Source of the DNA: Nocardioides sp.
GTDB taxonomy: Bacteria > Actinomycetota > Actinomycetes > Propionibacteriales > Nocardioidaceae
Reading direction: 5' to 3'
Length of the DNA: 28,657 bases
NCBI GenBank assembly: GCA_020636915.1
Contig: JACJWV010000027.1
Location: forward strand, 1-28,657
The notes beneath the pieces were generated by a model that made no database searches, was not told the DNA's origin, and saw only the letters and a list, made by a program, of their open reading frames with translations. Below, one piece after another: positions 21,915 through 28,617 of this stretch (position 1 is its first letter; each line of letters begins with the position of its first letter). A program made the position numbers and the translations under genes.

Positions 21915-22070
21915 ATGGAGCACACGAACCTGGCCCTGGAGTCCGAGGCCAACCGCCAGCAGCTCGCCGAGCGCATCGCCCGGGCGACCGCACCCAAGAT
22001 CCCCGCCACCGCCCACCGCCACCTGCTCGCCCAGCGGCTGCGGCGCTTCGCCGACCGGATCGACGGCTGA
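21915..22070 (+). CDS. 51-aa basic helical protein after the DUF4097-type gene
   Basis: The ATG at 21915 is preceded by GAGGAG at 21903-21908, and the frame ends in TGA at 22068-22070. The 51 residues (MEHTNLALESEANRQQLAER, then a helix with HRHLLAQRLRRFADRIDG) are predicted mostly alpha-helical, rich in Arg, with no hydrophobic segment. It follows the DUF4097-type gene by 49 nt with its own good RBS, so co-expression is likely. I do not recognise a family. A strong hairpin (22095-22117) ends the unit. Confidence 0.7.
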   Translation: MEHTNLALESEANRQQLAERIARATAPKIPATAHRHLLAQRLRRFADRIDG

Positions 22071-22094
22071 GCCGTCGTACCCGACCTGACCTGG

Positions 22095-22117
22095 GCCCGC
22101 CTCCGCCGGAGGCGGGC
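22095..22117. terminator. Bidirectional terminator between the 51-aa gene and dcd
   Basis: GCCCGCCTCC, loop GCC, GGAGGCGGGC form a perfect 10-bp stem. It ends one base before the dcd stop codon on the minus strand and begins 25 bases after the small gene's stop, so it can serve both convergent units. Confidence 0.8.
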
Positions 22118-22693
22118 TCAGATCGACGTGCGGTGGAAGTTCTGGAACGAGCGCGAGGGGGTCGGGCCGCGCTGGCCCTGGTAGCGGGAGCCGTACTTCG
22201 CCGAGCCGTAGGGGTGCTCGGAGGGCGAGGACAGCCGGAAGAAGCAGAACTGGCCGATCTTCATCCCCGGGTAGAGCTTGATCGGCAGGGTCGCCACGTT
22301 GGCGAGCTCGAGCGTCACGTGGCCGCTGAACCCGGGGTCGACGAAGCCGGCCGTCGCGTGCGTGAGGAGACCGAGGCGGCCCAGCGACGACTTGCCCTCC
22401 ACACGGGCGGCCACGTCGTCGGGCAGCGTCACGACCTCGTACGTCGACCCGAGCACGAACTCGCCCGGGTGCAGGATGAACGGGTCGTCGCCCTCGGGCT
22501 CCACCATCCGCGTCAGGTCGGACTGGTCGGCCGCCGGGTCGATGTGCGGGTACTTGTGGTTCTCGAACACCCGGAAGAACCGGTCCAGCCGGACGTCGAT
22601 CGAGGACGGCTGGAGCATGCCCGCGTCGTACGGCTCGAGGGCGATCCGGCCCGCGTCGATCTCGGCGACGATGTCGCGGTCTGACAGCAGCAC
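22118..22693 (-). CDS. dcd: dCTP deaminase (probably dUMP-forming)
   Basis: 191 residues, the normal actinobacterial length. It makes dUTP, or in bifunctional members dUMP, from dCTP for thymidylate synthesis. Landmarks are MLQPSSIDVRLDRFFRVF near the N-terminus and ARVEGKSSLGRLGLL (about 96-110). THATAGFVDPGFSGHVTLELAN (111-132) contains the catalytic Glu129, and a C-terminal YGSRYQGQRGPTPSRSF covers the nucleotide. The mycobacterial homologue is bifunctional deaminase/dUTPase, and the same is likely here by similarity. It starts at GTG 22693 with TAGGGT six bases upstream, so it is probably leaderless. It is divergent from the SGNH hydrolase. Confidence 0.96.
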   Translation of the reverse strand: MLLSDRDIVAEIDAGRIALEPYDAGMLQPSSIDVRLDRFFRVFENHKYPHIDPAADQSDLTRMVEPEGDDPFILHPGEFVLGSTYEVVTLPDDVAARVEGKSSLGRLGLLTHATAGFVDPGFSGHVTLELANVATLPIKLYPGMKIGQFCFFRLSSPSEHPYGSAKYGSRYQGQRGPTPSRSFQNFHRTSI

Positions 22694-22699
22694 GCTGGC

Positions 22700-22705
22700 A
22701 CCCTA
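22700..22705 (-). promoter_or_regulatory. -10 element of dcd
   Basis: TAGGGT on the minus strand, with a six-base gap to the GTG start codon, fits the TANNNT element of actinobacterial promoters that give leaderless mRNAs. No good -35 was seen. Confidence 0.5.
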
Positions 22706-22755
22706 CCGGCGTACCCCGCCGCCGGGGTCGCGGCCGCCCGGTCCGACAATGGAGC

Positions 22756-23517
22756 GTGACCTTCCAGCGGTACGTCGCGATCGGCGACTCCTTCACCGAG
22801 GGCGTGGGTGACCCCGACCCCGGGCGGCCCAACGGACTGCGCGGCTGGGCGGACCGCGTCGCCGAGCACCTGGCCACCCTCGACCCGGACTTCCGCTACG
22901 CCAACCTGGCGATCCGCGGCCGCAAGCTCCCCGCGATCCTCGACGAGCAGCTCGCCCCGGCCCTCGCCCTCGAGCCCGACCTGGTGACCGTCCACGGCGG
23001 CGGCAACGACGTGCTCCGTCCCAAGGTCGACCTCGACGCCCTGGCGGCGCGGTACGACGCGGCGGTCGCCCGGCTGTCCGCGAGCGGCGCGCAGGTCGTG
23101 ATGTTCACCCTCTTCGACCCCGGCACCACCGGCGTGTTCGCCTCCATGCGCGGCCGGTTCGCGGTGTTCAACGAGTGGGTCCGGGAGATCGCGGACCGTC
23201 ACGACGCGATCCTGGTCGACCAGTGGCGCATGCGCGACGTCGAGCTGCCCGCCGTGATGGACACCGACCGGATGCACCTGAACTCGGTCGGCCACGCGCT
23301 CATGGCGATGCGGGTCCTCGACGCGCTCGGCGTCGCGCACGAGCTCGCGCCGCCGCCGCTCGCGCCCATCCCCGTCCTCAGCCGTCGCGAGAAGCTCGCC
23401 GAGAACGCGCGCTGGACCCGCGAGTTCCTCGTGCCGTGGGTCCACCGCCGGCTGACCGGCCGCTCGTCGGGCGACGAGGTCGACCCGAAGCGCCCGGCCC
23501 TCGCACCGATCGACTAG
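22756..23517 (+). CDS. SGNH/GDSL hydrolase
   Basis: 253 residues. Block I is GDSFTEGVGDP with nucleophile Ser12. Block II Gly is in NLAIRGRKL, block III is HGGGNDV, and block V is DRMHLNSVGH with the Asp-X-X-His pair, so all four SGNH blocks are present. The enzyme should be an esterase, lipase or deacetylase; there is no signal peptide, so it is cytoplasmic. The C-terminal extension (about 195-253) is basic and Trp-rich and not part of the core. It starts at GTG 22756, with GACAAT five bases before it and no workable Shine-Dalgarno spacing, so it is probably leaderless. It is divergent from dcd, and its stop overlaps a TAGTAT that may be the -10 of the tRNA gene. Confidence 0.92.
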   Translation: MTFQRYVAIGDSFTEGVGDPDPGRPNGLRGWADRVAEHLATLDPDFRYANLAIRGRKLPAILDEQLAPALALEPDLVTVHGGGNDVLRPKVDLDALAARYDAAVARLSASGAQVVMFTLFDPGTTGVFASMRGRFAVFNEWVREIADRHDAILVDQWRMRDVELPAVMDTDRMHLNSVGHALMAMRVLDALGVAHELAPPPLAPIPVLSRREKLAENARWTREFLVPWVHRRLTGRSSGDEVDPKRPALAPID

Positions 23518-23531
23518 TATCTCCGCGTCCT

Positions 23532-23607
23532 GCGGATGTAGCTCAGTTGGTAGAGCGCGACCTTCCCAAGGTCGATGTCGCGAGTTCGAGCCTCGTCATC
23601 CGCTCCA
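23532..23607 (+). tRNA. tRNA-Gly (anticodon CCC)
   Basis: The acceptor arms GCGGATG and CATCCGC pair perfectly, followed by T and an encoded CCA. The D arm has AGCTCAGTTGGTAGAGC. The anticodon stem is CGACC/GGTCG with loop TTCCCAA, giving anticodon CCC for GGG codons. The variable loop is five bases and the T arm holds TTCGAGC. TAGTAT at 23515-23520, overlapping the stop codon upstream, could be the -10 element. Confidence 0.97.
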
Positions 23608-23613
23608 CGTAGT

Positions 23614-23651
23614 AAGCCGAAAGCCCGCCAGCCACGGCGGGCTTTCGGCTT
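23614..23651 (+). terminator. Terminator after tRNA-Gly
   Basis: AAGCCGAAAGCCCGCC and GGCGGGCTTTCGGCTT form a perfect 16-bp stem with loop AGCCAC, followed by TCC. It starts seven bases after the tRNA CCA and is the strongest intrinsic-type terminator in the window. Confidence 0.92.
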
Positions 23652-23665
23652 TCCGGGGTCGCGCC

Positions 23666-23711
23666 GAGCGCGCCGCTCTGCCCACCGTCGATGTCGCGAG
23701 CTCGAGCCTCG
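23666..23711 (+). pseudogene. Degenerate tRNA-Gly fragment (anticodon arm to T arm)
   Basis: Bases 23687-23711 match the functional tRNA at 23571-23595 in 24 of 25 positions, covering the variable loop and T arm (GTCGATGTCGCGAG, then YTCGAGCCTCG). GAGCGCG at 23666 also matches the tRNA, with three extra bases in between and a changed anticodon arm. No acceptor 3' strand follows. It may be a decayed duplicate or an attachment-site remnant of an excised element. Confidence 0.7.
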
Positions 23712-23720
23712 CGCTGGGGG

Positions 23721-23764
23721 CGGGACGACGAAGTCCGCTCCGGGACGACGAAGCTTGGTCGTCC
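23721..23764. repeat. Two 20-bp direct repeats plus an inverted repeat
   Basis: CGGGACGACGAAG occurs at 23721-23733 and 23741-23753, 20 bp apart. The second copy forms GGACGAC (23743-23749), an 8-nt spacer and GTCGTCC (23758-23764). Function unknown; it lies in the 299-base gap between tRNA-Gly and the C39 gene. Confidence 0.55.
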
Positions 23765-23773
23765 ACCCTCGGA

Positions 23774-23795
23774 TTTTGTCGGCCGCCCGACAAAA
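23774..23795. terminator. TTTTGTCGG hairpin in the tRNA-C39 gap
   Basis: TTTTGTCGG, loop CCGC, CCGACAAAA form a perfect 9-bp stem with a T-run on one side and an A-run on the other, so it could terminate from either direction or be a dyad operator. It lies in non-coding DNA, 112 bases before the C39 gene. Confidence 0.45.
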
Positions 23796-23832
23796 CTCCC
23801 CGGCGGCCGATCACACCTGCTGTGACGGGAGT

Positions 23833-23875
23833 GTCACTTGACGATTCAAGTGACCAGAGGTGACAGTGGAGTGAC
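23833..23875 (+). promoter_or_regulatory. GTGAC-repeat operator region before the C39 peptidase gene
   Basis: GTCACTTG (23833-23840), a 6-nt spacer, CAAGTGAC (23847-23854) is a perfect 8-bp dyad. GTGAC then recurs at 23850, 23860 and 23871, about one helical turn apart, and also at 23822. TTGACG at 23838 could be a -35. The set lies 32-74 bp before the start codon, where a transcription factor would act. Confidence 0.55.
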
Positions 23876-23906
23876 GCTTCCCCGCTGTGTCTCGAGGTAG
23901 AGCCTG

Positions 23907-25238
23907 ATGTCCCGCCGCACCCTCCTCGTCGTCGTCGGCGCCCTGGCCCTGTTGCTCGCGCTGACCCCCCTGGTCCCCCGCGGTGACCACGACGGCCGGC
24001 TGCGCCCCTCCGGCGAGGGCTCGGGCGGGGGCAAGGCGGGCGCGCTGCGGCCCGCCGGCACCGCCGGCTTCTCGGCCGTCACCCCCGCGGCCCGCGCGGA
24101 GATCGAGCGCGTCGTCGCCGCCGGCCGGAGCGTCGGGCGGGTCTCCGGGAAGCAGTCGCCGGACCAGCTCGCGGCGTCCCTGGTGCGCTGCGCCGAGTTC
24201 GAGGGCCAGCGCTACTGCCTCGGCGTCGGCTGGACCGAGGACTCCGAGGCGCAGGTCCGCGCGCGGGTCGCCAGCGCGGCCCGTACGGTCGCCGCCCGCC
24301 CGGCGGGCACCGTGGTCGACACCGGCGACCTGGACCCCGAGGCCGCGCTCCTGCGGACCGCTCGGATGAGCCCGGCCCAGCGCGCCGCGGCCGACCGCGC
24401 CGAGCTGACCATGGCCGCCCGGTCGGTCGCGAAGGTCTGGCTGCTGCGCCACGAGATCGAGGGCATCCCGCTGCCCGACGACTTCCTGGCCGACCACCCG
24501 GAGGCCCGCGCGCAGACGCCGGCCACCCAGCCGCTCGGCGCCACCCCCAACACCGCCAGCCCCACCAAGTCCCCCACGAAGTCGCCGACCAAGAGCCCCA
24601 CCAAGTCCCCCACCCGGACGCCCACCCCGAGCGCCTCGCCGACCAAGTCGACGGTCAAGACCGCGGACGACTACCCCTCGCGCTGGTCGATCCTGAACCC
24701 GAAGGACGTGGCGGAGCAGACCCAGACCTACTGGTGCGGCCCGACGTCGATGCAGATGATCGTCTGGGGTTGGCGGCACCACCGCCAGAAGCAGTCGTGG
24801 TGGGCGCACCGCCTCCACACCACGACGAGCGGCACGTCGATCTACGACATGGTCCGGGTCGTCAACCAGTCGACGGGCTGGGACAAGCCGTCGCACGCGG
24901 GGCCCTACATCGTCCTCGACATCGGGCACTACAGCTTCAAGAAGTGGATGCTGCTGATGATGCGCCACATCCACGACTACCAGGCGCCGGTCGTGCTGCA
25001 CCCGATCCTGCTGAAGAAGTTCTACCCCTACCTCGACGACGACGCGTCCGGGCACTACCAGGTGGGTCGCGGCTACGCCAAGCGCGGCAAGAAGCCGGAT
25101 CAGCTGGGCTACTTCGAGCCCTGGAACCAGCAGCGGTTCGACCCCTCGGAGCCCTACATCGACCGGGTCCAGTGGCGTGACGCCTACCGCAGTTATCGCG
25201 GCAACCAGGCGCACTACGCCCACAACGTCGGCGTGTGA
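23907..25238 (+). CDS. Exported C39-like cysteine peptidase
   Basis: 443 residues. The signal peptide is about residues 1-25 (MSRRTLLVVVGALALLLALTP). Residues 40-205 form a helical Ala/Glu/Arg-rich domain with two Cys, and 215-250 are a Thr-Lys-Ser-Pro repeat linker (SPTKSPTKSPTK...). The C-terminal domain (about 255-443) has the catalytic-site pattern of papain-like C39/NlpC-fold peptidases: YWCGPTSMQMIVWGW with Cys277, ASGHYQVGRGY with His383, then YFEPWNQ as the likely third residue. The enzyme would act outside the membrane on a protein or peptide substrate that is not known. GAGG at 23894-23897 precedes the ATG by nine bases. Its stop overlaps the start of the next gene. Confidence 0.85.
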   Translation: MSRRTLLVVVGALALLLALTPLVPRGDHDGRLRPSGEGSGGGKAGALRPAGTAGFSAVTPAARAEIERVVAAGRSVGRVSGKQSPDQLAASLVRCAEFEGQRYCLGVGWTEDSEAQVRARVASAARTVAARPAGTVVDTGDLDPEAALLRTARMSPAQRAAADRAELTMAARSVAKVWLLRHEIEGIPLPDDFLADHPEARAQTPATQPLGATPNTASPTKSPTKSPTKSPTKSPTRTPTPSASPTKSTVKTADDYPSRWSILNPKDVAEQTQTYWCGPTSMQMIVWGWRHHRQKQSWWAHRLHTTTSGTSIYDMVRVVNQSTGWDKPSHAGPYIVLDIGHYSFKKWMLLMMRHIHDYQAPVVLHPILLKKFYPYLDDDASGHYQVGRGYAKRGKKPDQLGYFEPWNQQRFDPSEPYIDRVQWRDAYRSYRGNQAHYAHNVGV

Positions 25239-26344
25239 TGCGCACGATCCGGTACGCCGCCGCGGCGGTCGTGCTGGTCGCGCTGGCGGGGTGCGGCAGC
25301 GATGACACCAGCGACGGCCCCCCGCCGACGCCGTCCTCGGACCGGTCGGAGGGCTCGAGCCCTCCGACGACCACGCCGACGACCGCGCCACCGAGCTCCC
25401 CGCGGGCCACGGACAGCGCGTCCGGCGCGGCGCTCGACTGGCAGCCGGTGCCCGGACCGGTGCGTGACACGGTCACGACCGGCGGGGGCTGGACGCTGAC
25501 GGTCAAGGGCGCCGGCGCCCGCTGGTCGCTGGACGGCCGGCAGTCGTCGACCGGTGGTGGTGCCTCCGGCTTCCGCGTCAGCGACGCGCTGATGGACCAA
25601 GACTGGGCGGTCGTGGTGCTCCAGGACCGCGCCGAGCAGCAGCCCAGCCGGGCCCAGGTCGTCGACCTGGCGTCGGGCCGGAAGTTCACGATCGACGGGC
25701 GCTCCGACGTACCCACCACCAACGGCGGCACCTGGGCGCTCGGTGGCGGCCACGTCGTGCACGCCACGGTCAGCAAGGGCCGCTACTGCGTCGCCGACGT
25801 CGACCTCGCGACCCGGGCGGCCGAGGTCGGGTGGTGCGCACCGAAGCGCACCGGCTTCAACGGAGCCCACCTGACCCCCGGCGGCGAGTCGGTGCTGAGC
25901 TTCGACTCCGGCCACCCCTCCTGCCGGACCCTGATGACGCTCGACGGAGCGACGGCGACGCCGTTCGACGGCGTGCCCGACTGCAGCGCGTGGGACGGGC
26001 TGCGCACCGAGGACGGCGCGGTCTGGTCGGTCATCCCCGACGAGCACCGCGTCGAGGAGGCCCACTTCCACGCCGTCGCCGGCGGGACGCCGTCCGACCT
26101 CGGCCCTGGGACCGCCGGGACGTTGACGTGGTGCGGCGGGGCCGCATGGTTCGTCCGGGACCCGCAGCGTGAGGGCGACCCGGCGGCCCTGATGCGGTGG
26201 AGCCCGGCCGACGGCCTCTCCGTCGCCTACGAGTCGCCGGCGGGCCGCGCGTTCCTCTCGGCACCGCGCTGCGGCGGCGACGCCCTCACGGTCACCGCCA
26301 TGGCCGAGGGCGGCGACGAGCAGGTCACCGCCACCGTGTCCTGA
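25238..26344 (+). CDS. Lipoprotein of unknown function, translationally coupled to the C39 peptidase
   Basis: The ATG at 25238 overlaps the preceding TGA by one base (TGATG). A GTG at 25235 is also in frame, but ATG is preferred. The 368 residues begin MRTIRYAAAAVVLVALAGC with lipobox LAGC (Cys19). A disordered Ser/Pro/Thr linker to about residue 62 follows, then a beta-rich domain (65-368) with repeated G-G/W/D strand patterns and several Cys. It could be a beta-propeller-like fold, but I do not recognise a named family. Membrane anchoring beside an exported cysteine peptidase suggests a joint surface role as a receptor, substrate or inhibitor, which is inference from coupling only. Confidence 0.82.
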   Translation: MRTIRYAAAAVVLVALAGCGSDDTSDGPPPTPSSDRSEGSSPPTTTPTTAPPSSPRATDSASGAALDWQPVPGPVRDTVTTGGGWTLTVKGAGARWSLDGRQSSTGGGASGFRVSDALMDQDWAVVVLQDRAEQQPSRAQVVDLASGRKFTIDGRSDVPTTNGGTWALGGGHVVHATVSKGRYCVADVDLATRAAEVGWCAPKRTGFNGAHLTPGGESVLSFDSGHPSCRTLMTLDGATATPFDGVPDCSAWDGLRTEDGAVWSVIPDEHRVEEAHFHAVAGGTPSDLGPGTAGTLTWCGGAAWFVRDPQREGDPAALMRWSPADGLSVAYESPAGRAFLSAPRCGGDALTVTAMAEGGDEQVTATVS

Positions 26345-26432
26345 GCAGCGGCGAGAAAGTCCACCCGAACCGCGTCACGACCGGCGCCCACCCGCGTTGA
26401 ACCAGTGGTCGGCGCGTGGGGGGCCGGCCGTT

Positions 26433-26472
26433 GACGGGGTGGCGGCGTCGCAGCGGGCGCGGTCACCCCGTC
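26433..26472. promoter_or_regulatory. Inverted repeat before the DUF2461 gene
   Basis: GACGGGGT (26433-26440) and ACCCCGTC (26465-26472) are perfect 8-bp inverted repeats with a 24-nt spacer, between the lipoprotein stop and the next start. It could be a terminator with a large loop or a regulator dyad; nothing in the spacer decides which. Confidence 0.35.
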
Positions 26473-26476
26473 TCGT

Positions 26477-26482
26477 TACGCT
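26477..26482 (+). promoter_or_regulatory. -10 element of the DUF2461 gene
   Basis: TACGCT followed by six bases and the GTG start at 26489. This TANNNT-N6-GTG layout predicts a leaderless mRNA. No convincing -35 was found. Confidence 0.45.
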
Positions 26483-26488
26483 CGGCGC

Positions 26489-27127
26489 GTGAGCGAACCC
26501 TTCGCCGGCTTCCCGGTCGCCGCGCTGGACTTCTACGACGACCTCGAGGTCGACAACACCAAGGCGTTCTGGGAGAAGCACAAGCAGGTCTACGCCGAGT
26601 CGGTGCGCGGGCCGATGACCGCGCTCTGCGCGGCGCTCGAGCCCGAGTTCGGCGCCGCGAAGGTGTTCCGGCCCTACCGCGACGTCCGGTTCGCGAAGGA
26701 CAAGACGCCCTACAAGACCCACCAGGGTGCGTTCGTCCGGGTCGGCGAGGCCACCGGCTGGTACGTCGAGGTGTCCCCGCGCGGGGTCCGCACCGGTGGC
26801 GGGTTCTACGACGCGAGCGGGCCGCGACTGGCGGCGTACCGCGAGGCGGTGGCGCACGACCGGTTCGGCCCGGAGCTGGAGGGCATCCTGGGCGTCTTGG
26901 AGAGCAGCGGCTTCGAGGTGGGCGGAGACCGCCTCAGGACGACCCCGCGCGGGTACGACGCCGACCACCCGCGCATCGAGCTGCTGCGCCACCGCTCACT
27001 GACCGTCGGCCACCCGCTCGGCTTCGAGCCCGTCATCCACACCCCCGAGCTGCTCGACCTGGTCCGCGCCGACTGGCAGGCGCTCCGGCCGCTCGTGGAG
27101 TGGGTCGCCGAGCACGTCCGCGACTGA
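26489..27127 (+). CDS. DUF2461 (TIGR02453-type) protein
   Basis: 212 residues. The order of motifs is typical of DUF2461: FPVAALDFYDDLEVDNTKAF near the start, FRPYRDVRFAKDKTPYKTHQGAF (about 57-79), and WYVEVSPRGVRTGGGFYDAS (about 91-110). A C-terminal segment with RTTPRGYDADHPRIELLRHRS and a final Trp-rich helix follow. No catalytic residues or biochemical role are established for the family that I know of. It has no signal peptide. It starts at GTG 26489, leaderless by its promoter, and ends just before a classic terminator. Confidence 0.93.
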   Translation: MSEPFAGFPVAALDFYDDLEVDNTKAFWEKHKQVYAESVRGPMTALCAALEPEFGAAKVFRPYRDVRFAKDKTPYKTHQGAFVRVGEATGWYVEVSPRGVRTGGGFYDASGPRLAAYREAVAHDRFGPELEGILGVLESSGFEVGGDRLRTTPRGYDADHPRIELLRHRSLTVGHPLGFEPVIHTPELLDLVRADWQALRPLVEWVAEHVRD

Positions 27128-27159
27128 TATGTGAGGGCCTGCTGTCAAGTGGCAGGTCG

Positions 27160-27192
27160 AAGTGCCGCCCGGTGTTGTGCCGGGCGGCACTT
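27160..27192 (+). terminator. Terminator after the DUF2461 gene
   Basis: AAGTGCCGCCCGG, loop TGTTGTG, CCGGGCGGCACTT form a perfect 13-bp stem followed by CTTTCTTG, a T-rich tail. It is a textbook rho-independent terminator. Confidence 0.9.
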
Positions 27193-27436
27193 CTTTCTTG
27201 GGCCGGTGGTCGTGCGAGTTGGCGTAGCGGGTCAGCGACGCGGTGTCGAGACTGATATTCGCGGATTGGCTACCGCATGACGGTGTTCGGCGGGGACTGT
27301 CGTACTGGGTCTGAAGTCGGACGTGGCAGGTGATGGCTGACGCCATGGTCTGCTGTCACACAGTCGCAGCGTGGGTGAGTGTCCCGTCGTGCTCGCTTGC
27401 TCGCGGTCGGTCGGCTCAAGTGCGTGGTCGGCCTGC
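27193..27436. other. Non-coding region between the DUF2461 terminator and the transposase stop
   Basis: No credible gene. It shares three 9-base words with the sequence just after the DUF2461 stop: GACTGATAT (27122 and 27250), GTGGCAGGT (27149 and 27323) and CTGCTGTCA (27139 and 27350). Part of this region is presumably the 3' end of the IS110 element; the exact boundary is not visible. On the minus strand TGACAGCAG after the transposase is a plausible end-proximal motif. Confidence 0.4.
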
Positions 27437-28537
27437 TCAGGCGGACGGTTCTGGAAGGGTCGCCAGGGACCAGCACCACCCGGCGAGCTCACGGGCGATG
27501 GCGGTGTTGGACACGGTCGTGGGCTTCTTGCGTGCGTCCAGGCTGCGCCAGCGGCGGTGCAGGCGCAGGTTCCCGGCGTGGCCGCGTGCGGCGGCGGTGC
27601 CCGGGGCGAGCTCCCAGCGTTCCCGCATGGTCGGGCCGACCCGGTAGGTCGGGCGGTGGTGCCAGGCGGCTTCGATCAGCAGCCGGCGGGCGTGGGTGTT
27701 GCCGGCTTTGGTGATCGGGCCCTGCCGGCGTGATTCGCCGCTGGAGTGCTCGCTGGGGACCAGGCCGAGGTAGGCGCCGATGCTCGCGCCGGTGAACCGG
27801 TCCCAGTCGCCGATCTCGACTGCCAGGCCGAGTGCGGTCAGGGTCGAAACTCCGCGCAGGCAGCCCAGCCGGCGCACGACCGGGGTGAACTCGGAGTCCG
27901 CGGCCAACGCGGCGATCGCGGCGTCGAGGCGGTCACGGCGGGTCAGCGTCAGCTGCACCGTCTCGTAGTCGGCGTCGAACGCTGCCCGGGTCCCGCCGCG
28001 TTCAGGACCCTCGAACCGGATCGAGCGCAGCCAGTTGTCGTGGACGGTGGTCCAGGCTTTGCCGCCGTAGTAGACGTGCCCGTAGCGCAGCAACAACTTG
28101 GACAGTCGTTGGCGGGCACGGGTCAGGTCGCAGCGGGCGTCCTCGCGTGCGCGGACCAGGTCGCGGGCTGCTTCCTGCTCGATCGTGGGCACCCGGACGG
28201 TGACCAGCTCGTCGATGCGCAGCAGCCGAGCCAGCAGCAACGCGTCGCGGGCGTCGGTCTTGACGTGGTCACCGGCCGGGCGTGCCAGCTTCGAGGGAGC
28301 CACGACCTCGCAGCGGATGCCGGCATCGCGAACCGCTCGGCACAGACCGAAGCCGGTGGGTCCGGCCTCGTAGGCCACCGCGACCGGTCCGGGAAGGCTG
28401 CGCAGCCACTCGATCACAACCCCGGGGTCGGGGACGAGCTTCTGCTGGATCAGCTCGCCGGTCCGGTCATCGATACCGGCCGCCACGACCGATCGTGCGT
28501 GCACATCCAGACCAACACTCGTACGCTCAGTGAACAC
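27437..28537 (-). CDS. IS110-family transposase (DEDD recombinase)
   Basis: The GTG at 28537 has GGGAGG five bases upstream and gives 366 residues; the frame continues further up but lacks family similarity. The N-terminal RuvC-like DEDD domain has GLDVHARS (Asp11), VAYEAGPTGFGL (Glu57) and VKTDARDALLLARLL (Asp95, Asp98). The C-terminal Transposase_20 part (about 215-320) has LRGVSTLTALGLAVEIGD, YLGLVPSEHSSGESRRQG with the conserved Ser region, then ITKAGNTHARRLLIEAAW. It is intact, so the element may be active. Members of the family work with a bridge RNA made from a non-coding end. The RBS lies inside an upstream inverted repeat, which could limit translation. Confidence 0.94.
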   Translation of the reverse strand: MFTERTSVGLDVHARSVVAAGIDDRTGELIQQKLVPDPGVVIEWLRSLPGPVAVAYEAGPTGFGLCRAVRDAGIRCEVVAPSKLARPAGDHVKTDARDALLLARLLRIDELVTVRVPTIEQEAARDLVRAREDARCDLTRARQRLSKLLLRYGHVYYGGKAWTTVHDNWLRSIRFEGPERGGTRAAFDADYETVQLTLTRRDRLDAAIAALAADSEFTPVVRRLGCLRGVSTLTALGLAVEIGDWDRFTGASIGAYLGLVPSEHSSGESRRQGPITKAGNTHARRLLIEAAWHHRPTYRVGPTMRERWELAPGTAAARGHAGNLRLHRRWRSLDARKKPTTVSNTAIARELAGWCWSLATLPEPSA

Positions 28538-28617
28538 CGGGGCCTCCCACACATGTCGGATAGGCCGGGCAGGGGACTCTGCTCGGCAACCCACGAATGT
28601 GTGCGGCGAGGCCCCGG
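28538..28617 (-). ncRNA. Structured non-coding region upstream of the IS110 transposase, candidate bridge-RNA part
   Basis: GGGGCCTC (28539-28546) pairs with GAGGCCCC (28608-28615), CACACAT (28548-28554) with ATGTGTG (28597-28603), and inside GCCGGGCAG (28564-28572) with CTGCTCGGC (28579-28587) with one G-U. IS110-group elements encode their bridge RNA in the end 5' to the transposase, so this folded region is a candidate. The region continues beyond the window, and the targeting loops cannot be assigned. Confidence 0.4.
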
